64,000 bases of DNA from Turritopsis dohrnii (GCA_027922465.2 BQMF02000237.1:1-64000); one strand, 5' to 3'. Shown: positions 1 to 10,457, counted from the stretch's first letter. Program-made: numbers and translations. The notes: generated by a model not told the origin, from the sequence alone.

Positions 1-180
1 AAAAGTTTAATAAGAAAAACATAAAATGTAAACAATATTATGTAAAATATACTATAAACTATATTATAAGTTACATAATAAAACGTGTCAATTATTATAA
101 TCTTGAAGCATTGAAGTATATTGACCTGGGTTACATCATAAGGGTTAATTGGGGCTGGGGACAGAGTGTGTCGAGAATGT

Positions 181-987
181 ACAAATTGGTTGTTTTTTGA
201 ATAGTGAGCAGCACCAGAACCAAACTCTTGCATTTTTATTTCAAATATGATATCGTTGATTCTTTTTTCTGCAATACAACGACTCTTGTTGTCCAAGGTT
301 TTCAGTTGCTCTGACACGTATAGAGCGAATGGATCCTCAAGTAATGGGCGTTTTGGGCTTTGGGGCTTATCCAACACATCAATACACTTTGCAATTAACT
401 TTTGCTTTTGTTTCTGTCTTTCTTCAGCAGGAGTGATACATCTTTTCCTGCTGACTTGTTTTTGTGAATTAGCCTCCATTTCGATAGAGTCATCCATCAG
501 ATCTTCAGTATCACTTTCGTCGTTGACCATCATCGACTGTGATTCAAAGTTTATTGTTGATAAACTCTTGGCTGTTTTCTTTACTTGATCCACGAACTTC
601 ATTTTTGCATGAATTGCCAGGAACTCTCGAATAATTCGTCAGTACTTTGGCCACTCTTTGTTTGTTTTCCTTAGAAAGCTCTCTACCAAATTTGGGCTCG
701 TAATGATTTCCACTTAGCTTGTATGGTTTTTAGATCCATATCCATAGCTTCTTTAATTTCAGACAAAGCCTTCTCTTTTTATCTCTTTTTGAATAGCTTT
801 TGTCGGAAATGTCCCATAGACAAGGTCTTTCCTCATACAAGTCAATGAGTTTTTCCACTGACTCATCGTCCCACTTAAATTTATTACGTTGCGAAGCTTC
901 ATCCATTTTAATGAAATTATTGAACTTTTCTTGTTTGGATTTTCTTTTGATATTTTTTTCATACAGGTCCGATGGGATTAAAAACAT
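181..987 (-). pseudogene. MADF/BESS-like DNA-binding protein, broken by frameshifts
   Basis: On the minus strand the N-terminal part (ATG at 906, or an in-frame ATG at 987) reads as a MADF (Myb/SANT-like) domain: the acidic-aromatic stretch FKWDDESVEKLIDLYEERP is the usual start of helix 1, followed by LWDISDKSYSKRDKK. The reading frame then shifts near 780 (continuing as ALSEIKEAMDMDLKTIQAKW), again near 695, and again near 610. The C-terminal part is open through an acidic linker and ends in a BESS-like tail (LLEDPFALYVSEQL...INDIIFEIKMQEFG) near 200-320. MADF plus BESS is typical of small DNA-binding proteins carried by PIF/Harbinger transposons or derived from them; which applies here is inference. 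With at least three frame breaks it cannot make a full protein as read. The domain call is fairly sure and the exact ends are not. Confidence 0.6.
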
Positions 988-1017
988 TCGAAAAGTATAA
1001 AAAACATTCGAAAAGAC

Positions 1018-1290
1018 ATCATAATATCAAAATGTTGTCCAAAATGTTGGGCCAACATGTTGAAAAGTATAGCAAATCGCAAGCAACATAGAGCAACATG
1101 AAATATCATCAAAAATGTTGGCCAACATTTTTAAAAAAGTTTAAAAATGTTGGCCAACATTTTGACGATTGTTTTCCTTCTCCAACAATGTTGCTCGCTA
1201 TAGCAAATCGAGGCAACATGTTGGCCAACAAATGTTGTCAATGCATGTTGTCACAAATGTTGTCTCGATTTGCGGCCGCCATAAGATGAA
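1018..1290. repeat. Cluster of palindromic TGTTGGCCAACA motifs
   Basis: About 270 bp packed with variants of AATGTTGGCCAACATTT, plus ACATGTTG and ATGTTGTC half-sites. The outer parts share 'tatagcaaatcg' on the left (near 1068) and on the right (near 1200). The motif is self-complementary, so the segment can fold into several alternative hairpins. It looks like a MITE or a palindromic repeat island. No coding potential is evident. Confidence 0.55.
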
Positions 1291-1542
1291 AAAAAAAAAC
1301 AGAAAAACACGGCCGATCGTAAAGTATTTCTTGCTTACGCAAAGAAATCCAATTAATACCCATTAACACTCAAAAATATATGCGGCAAAAATATATATTC
1401 TATTCTATTCTATTCTCAAAATCTAGGTTGACTTAATTTACACGGAGCTTTAAGTGGTAATCAACATCAGAAACTCATCTATACCCATGAATAAGTCAAA
1501 GGTTTTTTGCATATTGGAGAGGAAAACTGAAATACAATTTAC

Positions 1543-3011
1543 CCTAACATCATTTGGAACATCGATGGTCTTCTTCTTACTTGATGGTTCCATTTGTTTT
1601 TCTTCCAATTTGTCCATTCTTTCCATCAATTTCTTATTTTGATCCAAGACGGTTGCTACCATTTTCTTTAATTCAACGAGATCTGTGACATTCAAAAACA
1701 AAATGAGATGTTATTAAAATGGCAAGAACTTGAGATGTGTTCGAGGTGGTTTAAAATTAATTAAAAGGAATGTCTTACCACTTTCAATGCTTTTTCCAGC
1801 TGGAGTGCTACACACAACACTCGAGAATGACGCTTGGTTTTCTGCATTAAGCGAACTGCTAGAAGATTCGTGTTGTGATGATGACGCTATAGAGTTAAAG
1901 TCTATTCCAAAAGCTTGTGGACACTTTACTTTTTTAAACTTTTCTCAGCACCGATTTATGCTATATTCAAAAGTTATACACCGTTGGAAAGCTGAGAAAA
2001 TGTGGGATATTCTACGCGAAAAAGTTTTTCAAAATTTTCATAAATTGAAGAAGAAAATTGAAGAAGAAAAAAAGGTCGTTTTTTTCTAAGGGTGGTACAA
2101 GCTTGAATTTTACATAGTTGGAAAGAGGAATCCTTGGCGATTACGATTATGTAATTTTTTTTCAAAAAAATTATTTATTTCGAAAGATACAGCAGGGGAA
2201 AGTGACCCATGTAAACAAATCAAAAAAATGACTTTTTTGAAAAAAACTGGGGGTATGAAAACAGACTTTTTTTCTGTTTACATTCAAAACGATTTGTAAC
2301 TGTTATTAATTAATTTGTAACAATTTTAATTTCCTCTGGGATTTAACGAAGATCTGTTACACTTCTTTTGAAATGCAATGTAAAATTTATAATGCTTTGT
2401 ACAATGTGAATTCTTTTCAATATAATTGCTTTATTGAAATTAAAAAAAAAGATTCATGCTAATGTTTTACGACGCAACATGTAAAGAAGATGATTAAATA
2501 CTAAATGACACTTTCTACTATATGACTGTTTTCATACCCCCGGTTTTTTTCAAAAAAGTCATTTTTTTGGTTTGTTTACATGGGTCACTTTCCCCTGCTG
2601 TATCTTTCGAAATAAATAATTTTTTGAAAAAAAAATTACATAATCGTAATCGCCAAGGATTCCTCTTTCCAACTATGTAAAAATCAAGCTTGTACCACCC
2701 TTAGAAAAAAAACGACCTTTTTTTCTTCTTCGATTTTCTTCTTCAATTTATGAAAATTTTGAAAAACTTTTTCGCGTAGAATATCCCACATTTTCTCAGC
2801 TTTCCAACGGTGTATAACTTTTGAATATAGCATAAATCGGTGCTGAGAAAAGTTTAAAAAAGTAAAGTGTCCACAAGCTTTTGGAATAGACTTTAGTAAA
2901 ATTTAAACTTCTTTTTGTTTTATTTTCTTCCATTTTCTTAGTGGCAACAAAATCTTCATCTGATGACGAGGATGATACGTCACTTTCCAAAAAGCTTATG
3001 TTATGAGACAT
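1543..3011 (-). pseudogene. Coiled-coil gene, 5' part, first exon split by a foldback element
   Basis: Minus-strand gene transcribed away from the transposase at 3217, with 205 bp between the two ATGs. It starts at 3011 (MSHNISFLESDVSSSSSDED...), serine- and acid-rich. The frame runs into the arm of the foldback element at 2895. Coding-like sequence resumes beyond the element (1779-1895, serine-rich, SIASSSQHESSSS) and ends at a GTAAGA donor. Exon 2 (1543-1682) has a clean acceptor, joins in phase (GAT = D) and encodes a leucine/lysine coiled coil (about 35 residues) followed by KKKTIDVPNDVR and a GTAAAT donor. Removing the element with one GT copy does not by itself give one frame, so the exon 1 structure is uncertain. 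Function is not recognised. The head-to-head position suggests it may be the second gene of the EnSpm element, which is only inference. Confidence 0.5.
1896..2895. mobile_element. 1.0-kb foldback element with ~370-bp inverted arms
   Basis: The arms 1896-2266 and 2524-2895 are near-perfect reverse complements, starting TAAAGTCTATTCC and ending GGAATAGACTTTA. The loop is about 250 bp and has no ORF. The dinucleotide GT sits on both sides and may be a target-site duplication. The element interrupts the first coding exon of the minus-strand gene around it. Its order of motifs (gggggt...tttgtttaca...gggt) resembles the arms of the element at 33.07-35.40 kb, so the two may be one family. Confidence 0.8.
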
Positions 3012-3216
3012 TGTTCGACCAATCTTCACGAAGCCAAGTTGGAAAAAGAACAACCACGTGCATGCAAAGAAATTTAAAATTAAGCGCGGGAGAATGAGAA
3101 CGAGAGCGTTGTTAGTGTCCAGTTTTCCCACACATGGCACGAGATAGATGAAAGAAGAAAGATGGTAGCAATGTGTAGTGTTTGAGTGATGTAAGTGATA
3201 TAGTTTTGTCAACATC
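3012..3216. promoter_or_regulatory. Shared intergenic region of a divergent gene pair
   Basis: The two start codons (3011 on minus, 3217 on plus) face away from each other across 205 bp, so this segment must hold both 5' UTRs and probably a bidirectional promoter. I see no convincing TATA box. Confidence 0.35.
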
Positions 3217-6200
3217 ATGAGTCAAAGATTAAAATGTGATATCTGTGGTAACTCTTATTCCAGTCGGTATTTGCCACGCCATGTGTGTAATGTAAACATT
3301 GAGAATAATAGAGGAGCAGACAATTCAACGGAAGGTAGTGTGTCAGATTTTGAAATTGAAGTCGATATACAACATCATCATCATGAAGAAACAAATGATA
3401 CACCTGATGAAGGGGAAAACATGACAGAGGAAGAGGTTTCTGATGACATTTTTAACGAGTTGTTCAGAGAAGGATCTTTATTAGATGATGAACTTTCAGA
3501 GAATCCTGCGGAAGACTGTCAAGCTTTGCAACTTGTCAGATGGATTTGTCTTCTACTGGCATACTGGCAATATGTGTTTAACATCACTGATAACTCTTTA
3601 GAGTTCATTTTAAAAATTATTTCTGCATTTTTGAAAGCTTTGAGTAAAGACTCAGATCTGCTATTAGCAACCTTGGCCAAAATATTTCCTTCTTCACTTT
3701 ATCTATTTCACCAGTTTCTTTCAATGAGAAAAACATTCTTTAGGAAATATGTGGTCTGTCTTCAGTGCCATAATCTTTATGATATCAATCAGTGTACTAC
3801 AAAATATAGAGGCGAAGAGGTATCAAGAAAATGTACTTTTGTTAAATATCCACATCATCCATCTAAACAATTTAGAAAAGATTGTGGACAGTTACTCATG
3901 AAAACTGTTAAAACTAACTCTAGTTCAATTTTGTATCCTTACGCAACTTACTGTTATCGGTCTATAAAGGATTCTTTACAGCTACTGATAAATCGAGAAG
4001 GATTTGAAGAGCAGTGTGAGAAATGGAGATCGTTGGGTAGTATGCCAGGTGTTCTTAGTGACATTTATGATGGTGAGATATGGAAAAATTTTCAGCGGGA
4101 TGGAAAATGGTATTTTAGTGAACCTCGAAACTACGCAGTTATGCTGAATGTGGACTGGTTCCAGCCATACAAACATTTGAGTAGCTTTTCTGTCGGAGGG
4201 ATATATCTGGTTTTACTAAATTTGCCAAGGAGTGAACGTTTCAAACGGAAAAATGTGATTCTTGTGGGAATTATACCAAACATGAAAAAAGAGCCACCCA
4301 CCAATTCTTTTATCAAACCACTGGTAGATGAGCTTAATGAAGCCTGGGGAAATGGATTTGCCATCAAGTCACCTTTGACTAAGAAAGTTGAAGTTTTCCG
4401 TCTGGCCTTGATATGTGTTGGTTGTGACATTCCTGCATGTAGAAAATTATGGATTATGGATTTTTAAGTATGATGAATTTTAATGTTTGTCCTGAAAATT
4501 GCTTTTCTTTTGCAAGTACTTCCTGAGAAATGCTCTTGTAAAAGTTTCTCTAACATTACTTTAAGTGTACAAATTTGCGTGAGCAGAAAGTTTCGCGCGA
4601 ATCAAAACTCGCAAAATTTTGGGCATAAACTTTCGCGAATTAGACACAAAACTTTTTTTCGCGGGCATAAACTTTTGCGAATGAACAATCTTGGAAAATT
4701 TAGCGAAGAATAAACTTTCGCGAGTTGAGAAAATATGAAATCTTAGAGGTAGGGTTTTTCCAAGAAAAACAATTGTTTTTTCACACTATTAGTAAATGTC
4801 TTTAATGAGAAATTGAAATCTTGCATTTTGAATTTGGTTATCTAAGCACTTTGGTTTCGAAAAAAAAACACGTATAAAAATACGTAATTCTTTCTTTTCT
4901 CTTTTTTTTTTTCACGTGCATAAACTTTTGCGAATTGAGGGAAATCACGTTTTTTGCGAGCATAAACTTTTGCGAAATGCTTAGTTAAGAATTTTTGAAC
5001 GTATAAACTTTCGCGAAAAAGGCAAAAAATCGCGAAAGTTTCTGCTCGCGAAAGTTTGTACACTTAAAGTATTTTTATTTTAATATGTTGCAATGATTTT
5101 ATTTTCAAGGTCACGCTGCATGTCGTGGATGTTCGAGATGTAATAAAACATTTCCTGGACCAATAGGAAATCGGAATTATGCTGGGTTTCATGATGTTGA
5201 CCTTTGGGAAGAGAGAACAACTGAACAGCATAGGCAGCAAATGTGCGAAATCCTGGATTGTAACACTGCCCATGAGAAGGAAACATTAGAATCCCTTTAT
5301 GGAACTAGGTTTTCAGTATTAGCCGAACTTCCTTATTTTGATACAGTGCGGATGTCCATAATTGACCCAATGCATAACTTATTCTTGGGTACCACAAAAA
5401 AGATTTTAAAGATATGGAAAGATTTGGGATATCTCAATAAATCAAGTCTTGAGAAAATGCAAGAAAAAAGTGATGCATTTCTTGTTCCCTGTGATGTTGG
5501 AAAAATTCCAAGAAAAATTTCTAGCAGCTTTGACGGGTTTACTGCTGATGAATATAAGAATTGGACTCTCCTATTCTCGATTTACTGCTTGGAAGATGTT
5601 ATCCCTTCACAGGATCTGGAATGTTTCAGAAAATTCGTACTAGCTTGTCAGTATCTGTGCCGTCGTGTCATTTCAAAAAATGACATTATTGTTGCTCATG
5701 AGTTGTTAAAAAACTTTTGCGTATCTTTCGAAAACTTGTATGGTCAAGGTTCAGTAACACCAAATATGCATCTCCACTGCCATCTTAAGAAATGCATTCT
5801 TGATTTTGGGCCTATTTATTCCTTCTGGCTGTTCAGCTTTGAAAGGTAAAACTTATTTTAATAAATATGTTTTTATTATTTATTTTCTTCTTATGTGTTA
5901 TTTTGATGAAATATTTACGATATTGTTGAAAGCCACAAGTGCTGCTAAGTAAAGGAATCAGCTAAGAAATCCATACTGCGATGAATTTCAACGCTGGTGT
6001 TTTATGTTTGAGTTATTTTGTAGGTACAATGGTATTCTTGGTCTTCTTCCTAATAACAGAAGAAATATTGAGCTGACAATCATGAAAAGATTCTGTCGAG
6101 ATAATGTTGTCCTCAATCTGGATAAGCCAAGCCTTCAAGAAGATATGTTGATCAACATATTCCAACTACTAGAGAATGCAAACAGTCAGAGAGGAACACT

Positions 6201-6992
6201 TAATGATATGGAGTGTGTCAACTTAGCAACAGTCTGCAAATTGTCTTCCAGGTATTCAGCTTTTTGTTACAATCCAATAAACAAATAGAAACAATACCAA
6301 AATAGCCCTCCTTCAATTGATCCCTGATTGGTTGTACACGACTCAGTTATTCTTGCAGATCTTTTGTGTTCTATTTTTCTAATTTTTTTTTCAGACTTTG
6401 TGACTCCTCGACACAGATTTGGTATGATGCAAAGTACATCACTTCTTTAAGTAAGGAAGTGATAAGTACATTTTCAACTTTTGAACTTTTTAATTTGAAG
6501 AACACATACAAACATTTGTATCCTCTAATTAACTTCGATAATGTTATTGTTCCGGCTTCATTTCATAAAGTAACTGAAATTAGTGTTGCTGGTGATGTTA
6601 TTGGATCTAGTGCATCTCGTAACAGTCGATCCTCTTACATAATGGCGTACTGGGCTGGTGCTGACGGAGAAATTAGAAGTTATGACAACATGGGTTTATC
6701 ACCACAGCCAGGGCAAGTTGATTTTTTCATAAAGCATTGCTTCATGATTGATGGGCTTCATCACGAACACTGGTTTGCATACTGCAATTGGTTTTTGCCG
6801 GTGCCAAATAAAGTGAAACATAAATTTGGAAAGCCTTCTGAAGTTTGGTATAGAAGTTTGTTTGAACCAGCAGGTGCTGCTTCTTTTATACCGGTAGCTC
6901 GAATTTTGGCGAAATTTGTCCATGTGAACATATGCCATCAGAGTCGAGATCTCATGGTCATTATACCAAGACTTAAACAGTCGTGTTATTAA
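3217..6992 (+). CDS. EnSpm/CACTA-type (Tnp2 family) transposase, four exons
   Basis: Exon 1 (3217-4467) begins with a C2-type zinc motif (CDICGNSYSSRYLPRHVC), then an acidic stretch, then the core (LNVDWFQPYKH). Exon 2 (5110-5845) holds HAACRGCSRC, an IDPMHNLFLGT block and the NMHLHCHL...YSFWLFSFERYNG block typical of Tnp2/DUF4218 proteins of the EnSpm/CACTA superfamily. Exon 3 is 6024-6251 and exon 4 is 6395-6992, ending with WYRSLFEPAG...VMVIIPRLKQ-like sequence and TAA. The junctions 2/3 and 3/4 join in phase (AG+G and AG+A codons). One problem: at the end of exon 1 frame 0 gives CRKLWIMDF-stop, whereas the conserved YGFL before HAAC lies one frame over, next to a 7-bp direct repeat (ttatgga twice, 4447-4460). 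So the copy is long and mostly open but probably carries one disabling indel. Terminal CACT(A/G) repeats were not located. Confidence 0.75.
4556..5072. mobile_element. MITE in transposase intron 1
   Basis: The ends ACTTTAAGTGTACAAA and TTTGTACACTTAAAGT are inverted repeats. The body is made of many variants of 'cgaaagtttatgctcgcg' in both orientations. It lies wholly within the first intron of the transposase gene (4468-5109), so it would be spliced out. Confidence 0.65.
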
Positions 6993-7203
6993 ACGATAAT
7001 ATTGAGAAATTTAATGTTATGATTTTGTGTTTGAGGTATAGGAGATATTATGTAGAGTTATATAAGCAGTCATAATGTTGTGAAAACCTACAAATTTCTC
7101 CACTGCTTTGCTTAAGACAGTTGAAGAATACAACGGTACAATAAACATAAATAACACATGTTTTCTTTTTGTTTAACAGTGTTAACAAATGAAATATCAT
7201 TTT

Positions 7204-7435
7204 TCATATAATTTGAAAGTTGGATAGGCCATTTAATGGTTGAGCTGCCATTCTAAAAACAATTCCATTGACGCTAAAGTTTCTTCCAGTTGATAAACTT
7301 GGATCTTCACTTTCCTTTATTCTTTTCTTTATTATTTTAAAAATTTTGTATGAACTTTGTAGGAAATTTTGTAACAATATCACTAATTTTTCCAGTTCAT
7401 ATTTCTTGTAAAGGTATCCAGCATTCTGTTAATAA
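7204..7435 (-). CDS. Possible terminal exon of an unknown protein
   Basis: On the minus strand an acceptor (ttaacag at 7440-7436) opens a frame of about 76 codons to a TGA at 7204-7206. The peptide contains AGYLYKKYELEKLVILLQNF and ends QPLNGLSNFQII; composition looks protein-like, with amphipathic helices. No family recognised. It could be a tail of another gene or a chance ORF. It lies between the end of the transposase and the start of the pseudokinase gene. Confidence 0.3.
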
Positions 7436-7516
7436 AATTTCTGAAATATTTTCACTATCAGTGTCATCCTGTGTCCTGGAATCTATTTAAACTTTGGACT
7501 GTAATTTCTTTTGATG

Positions 7517-7622
7517 AAATCAGAGTTTCATGTCACGAACAAGCGAGTTTATTTGGGCTATGTTTCAACAGCTACGGCATAGCCCCAATAAACTCTCTTG
7601 TTCGTGACATAAACTCTGATTT
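7517..7622. repeat. 106-bp near-perfect palindrome
   Basis: Arms of about 46 bp, from AAATCAGAGTTTCATGTCAC to its complement ending AAACTCTGATTT, separated by a ~14-nt loop. It begins inside a weak plus-strand ORF that is only a consequence of the palindrome. It would form a strong hairpin in DNA or RNA. Confidence 0.8.
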
Positions 7623-7702
7623 ATTCAATTTCATTGAACAGATGAGCAAAAATATCTAATTTCTATTATGATTTTTTAGACTTAATAATATATAAGTGAA
7701 AT

Positions 7703-9711
7703 ATGGATATTGAAGAAATAGTTAAAGAAGTACTGTCTACATTACCACAATTGAAGAACAAAAACAGGGTCAAAAGGCTAAAAAGGCGATTGTCAAAATC
7801 ATTGAGGGTAACCATTATATGTTCTATAAGTAAAAATGTCACTCTTCTAAAAGAGAAACTTTAACTACATTCAGTTTTTCTGTTGACTAATAAACCAAAG
7901 GTCAATGTAATTAGTTCAAGTATGTTAGTAATTATTGCTTATTCTTTTTTCAGAGAGAACTGACTGAGTTAATGAAAACAATGAGTCTAAATGATGCCAG
8001 AAAACATGTTATAATAAAAAAAGGTGGCGAACTAGAAAAGGTAAAGTTTTCCTTTCATTGTGTGGAGTAATAACTAATGTTTGTTGTCATTCGCGCAAAG
8101 TCTAAATGTAAGCAAAGAAAGGGTAGAGAGAACTTGTGGGGACTTCAGACTTCAAGTATGAAAATATGAAATTTGCAAAGCACTCATTTTTATAATTGAA
8201 ATTATAAATTTGCTTCACTTGTGGTAATTTTGTTGTTGTTTTTTTTCTTTTTGTAGCTTGTACAAGTTGAAAATGAAACCTTCAACAAAGATTTGGTAGA
8301 TGGAGGTTGCTGCTCGAATATAGACGTATGTATTCTAAGTGCAAAATTTTGACTGCTTTTATATAGACCTTATCTGTTGCTTTAAAGATATCATTTGTTA
8401 ATTTAGTTTGAGCAAGCAGAAAGCGAAAATTTAATTCAAGATTTTGTAGATGGAAATTGCTGCTCGAATACAAACGTATGTTGTTATTTTCCTGTGCCTC
8501 CTCAATTTTACTCCACTCCTTAATGGAAATCATCATTGATTCAATTTCACTGGCTTAGTTAAATGGACTTTAATGTTTTTAGGCGAATGAAGTTGACCCG
8601 GAATACAATGAGGAACAAGATTTGAATAGAGAAAATGTGAGAGCCTTTATTTTTTAAAAGGTATTTCTCATTGATTTTTATTCTAATGATGCTTGTTTAA
8701 GACCATTCTGGTTTCTTTCCTTTACAGTGGAAAGTCGTCAAGCAATATTCTATCAAAATGAAAGAATTAGAAAAACGAAACGCGGAATTGCTCATTGCAA
8801 ATAATCTTATGGAGAGTAGAAGTAAAGAGTTATCGCGATTAAAACTTTCTCAGCACTTCAAACCTCAGACTGTTATCATGTGTGATGCTGCAAACTTTCC
8901 CGACTTTTTTGGCTTTGTTGATGAAACACTGCTAACAGAAGTAGTGCCGATGTTGGAAATGCCGAAAGATTTAAAGCATTTAGGCAAATTGTACGACGAA
9001 GGAATTTTTCGGATCGACAAGTATGTTGTGTCTGGTGAAATTGTTTTATCTAAGATAGTGCGTTCTGATGGTGAAAGTCTCCGAAAGTTCGATCAAAACT
9101 TAACTATCTTAGGTTAGGAATCCAAAATTTTAGGGCTGATTGGAAAACATGAGAATGTCATTGAACAAATTGGAATTTCGTTCTTCTCCGATGATGTCCC
9201 AGTTTTAATTTTTAAAGGATACCCTGAAGTTTCTTTTGGTGATTTTGCCAAGCGTTATGATTGCCATATTACGGTTCATTTTGCAGAGCGGTTTATAAAA
9301 GAATTGAGAAGCGGCGTGGTTCATATTCATCGCCAAGATATACTCCATAATTTCTTGCATGGAAGGTCAATTTACGTTGGTCAAAGCAACGGATATTGTA
9401 AGCCTGTCATTGGGGATTTTTCGTACGCTTGTCGTTCCGAATGTGCCAAACTATTGACCCCAGCACAACAAGATCGATTTAGAGAGTTCAATCACTTACC
9501 CATTGAAGTACTCAAATCAAAAATTCCACCATCGATTCAATCAGATGTTTATTCTTTTGGTTGTATTCTTTCCTTGATACAAAAGCACATGATATGTGGT
9601 GACAAAGAGGTTTTGTGCAACCTTACAAAACTTATACAAAAATGTTTGGCGAGTACAGATAATTTATATGTATTAGTTAGAGGATGGGGACAGTCATTTT
9701 CACAAAAATGA
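7703..9711 (+). pseudogene. Pseudokinase-like gene, six exons, in-frame stop
   Basis: Exons 7703-7807, 7954-8040, 8257-8325, 8407-8475, 8583-8636 and 8728-9711 have good GT/AG sites, and all introns are phase 0. The short N-terminal exons are lysine-rich, then acidic. Exon 6 starts with a coiled coil (KELEKRNAELLIANNLMESR) and then a protein kinase fold: a degenerate Gly loop (LGKLYDEGIF), a beta-3-like lysine (GEIVLSKIV), an alpha-C-like ESKILGLIGKHENVI, a catalytic-loop equivalent HRQDILHNFLHGRSI with no HRD aspartate, DFS in place of DFG, and PIEVLKS...SDVYSFGCIL (APE and helix F). Loss of the HRD and DFG hallmarks predicts no phosphotransfer. A TAG at 9115-9117 interrupts the domain, while the frame on both sides is the same. 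So this is either a decaying gene or a read-through/variant allele. Kinase ancestry is fairly secure and the subfamily is not known. Confidence 0.6.
8257..8475 (+). repeat. Tandemly duplicated 69-nt exon
   Basis: Exons 3 (8257-8325) and 4 (8407-8475) of the pseudokinase gene are both exactly 69 nt, phase 0-0, and encode related 23-residue peptides ending DLVDGGCCSNID and DFVDGNCCSNTN, each followed by GTATGT. This is an internal exon duplication; because both are symmetric, either can be included or skipped without a frameshift. Confidence 0.7.
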
Positions 9712-9806
9712 GTATAAATGAACAAAACAGGATTAGAAAAACTGTATAATCATTGTGTTTTATTTTTAAAGAGTAAAAGAGTTTTAAGCTTCATTCTGAC
9801 AACTAC

Positions 9807-10400
9807 GTCCAGCGAACCTTCGTGTTTCAGGCTATATTGTCAAGACATGGCAATTATGCCCAGCGAACCTCAGGGTTTCAGGCTAAATTGTCAAGACATG
9901 GCAACTACGCCCAGCGAACCTTCGGGTTTTAGGCTAAATTGTCAAGACATGGCAAATACGCCCAGCGAACCTTCGGGTTTCAGGCTAAATTGTCAAGACA
10001 TGGCAACTACGCCCAGCGAACCTTCGGGTTTCAGGCTAAATTGTCAAGACATGGCAAATACGCCCAGCGAACCTTCGGGTTTCAGGCTAAATTGTCAAGA
10101 CATGGCAAATACGCCCAGCGAACCTTCGGGTTTCAGGCTAAATTGTCAAGACATGGTAAATACGCCCAGCGAACCTTCGGGTTTCAGGCTAAATTGTCAA
10201 GACATGGTAAATACGCCCAGCGAACCTTCGGGTTTCAGGCTAAATTGTCAAGACATGGCAAATACGCCCAGCGAACCTTCGGGTTTCAGGCTAAATTGTC
10301 AAGACATGGTAAATACGCCCAGCGAACCTTCGGGTTTCAGGCTAAATTGTCAAGACATGGCAAATACGCCCAGCGAACCTTAAAGTTTCAGGCTATATTG
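9807..10400 (+). repeat. 51-bp minisatellite, about 12 units
   Basis: The unit contains CAGCGAACCTTCGGGTTTCA, then GGCTAAATTGTCAAGACATGG and AAATACGC. Unit starts recur every 51 bp (about 9808, 9858, 9911, 9962 ... 10370). The inner units are almost identical; the first and last are divergent, both having 'ggctatattg'. Because 51 is a multiple of 3, two frames stay open through the array (one repeats MANTPSEPSGFRLNCQD), but neither has an independent sign of being translated. It lies about 100 bp after the pseudokinase stop, possibly in its 3' UTR. Confidence 0.9.
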
Positions 10401-10457
10401 ACTACCGAGGGACAACTTTTGGTTTCTATTTTGCTTTGTATCTCGGTACATTGTTAA

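Noticed and set aside
247..588. 113-codon plus-strand ORF
   Set aside because: It is the antisense shadow of the C-terminal part of the minus-strand MADF/BESS pseudogene.
9939..10457. 172-codon repeat ORF (SRHGKYAQRTFGFQAKL units)
   Set aside because: Second open frame through the 51-bp minisatellite; openness follows from the unit length and no independent coding sign is present.
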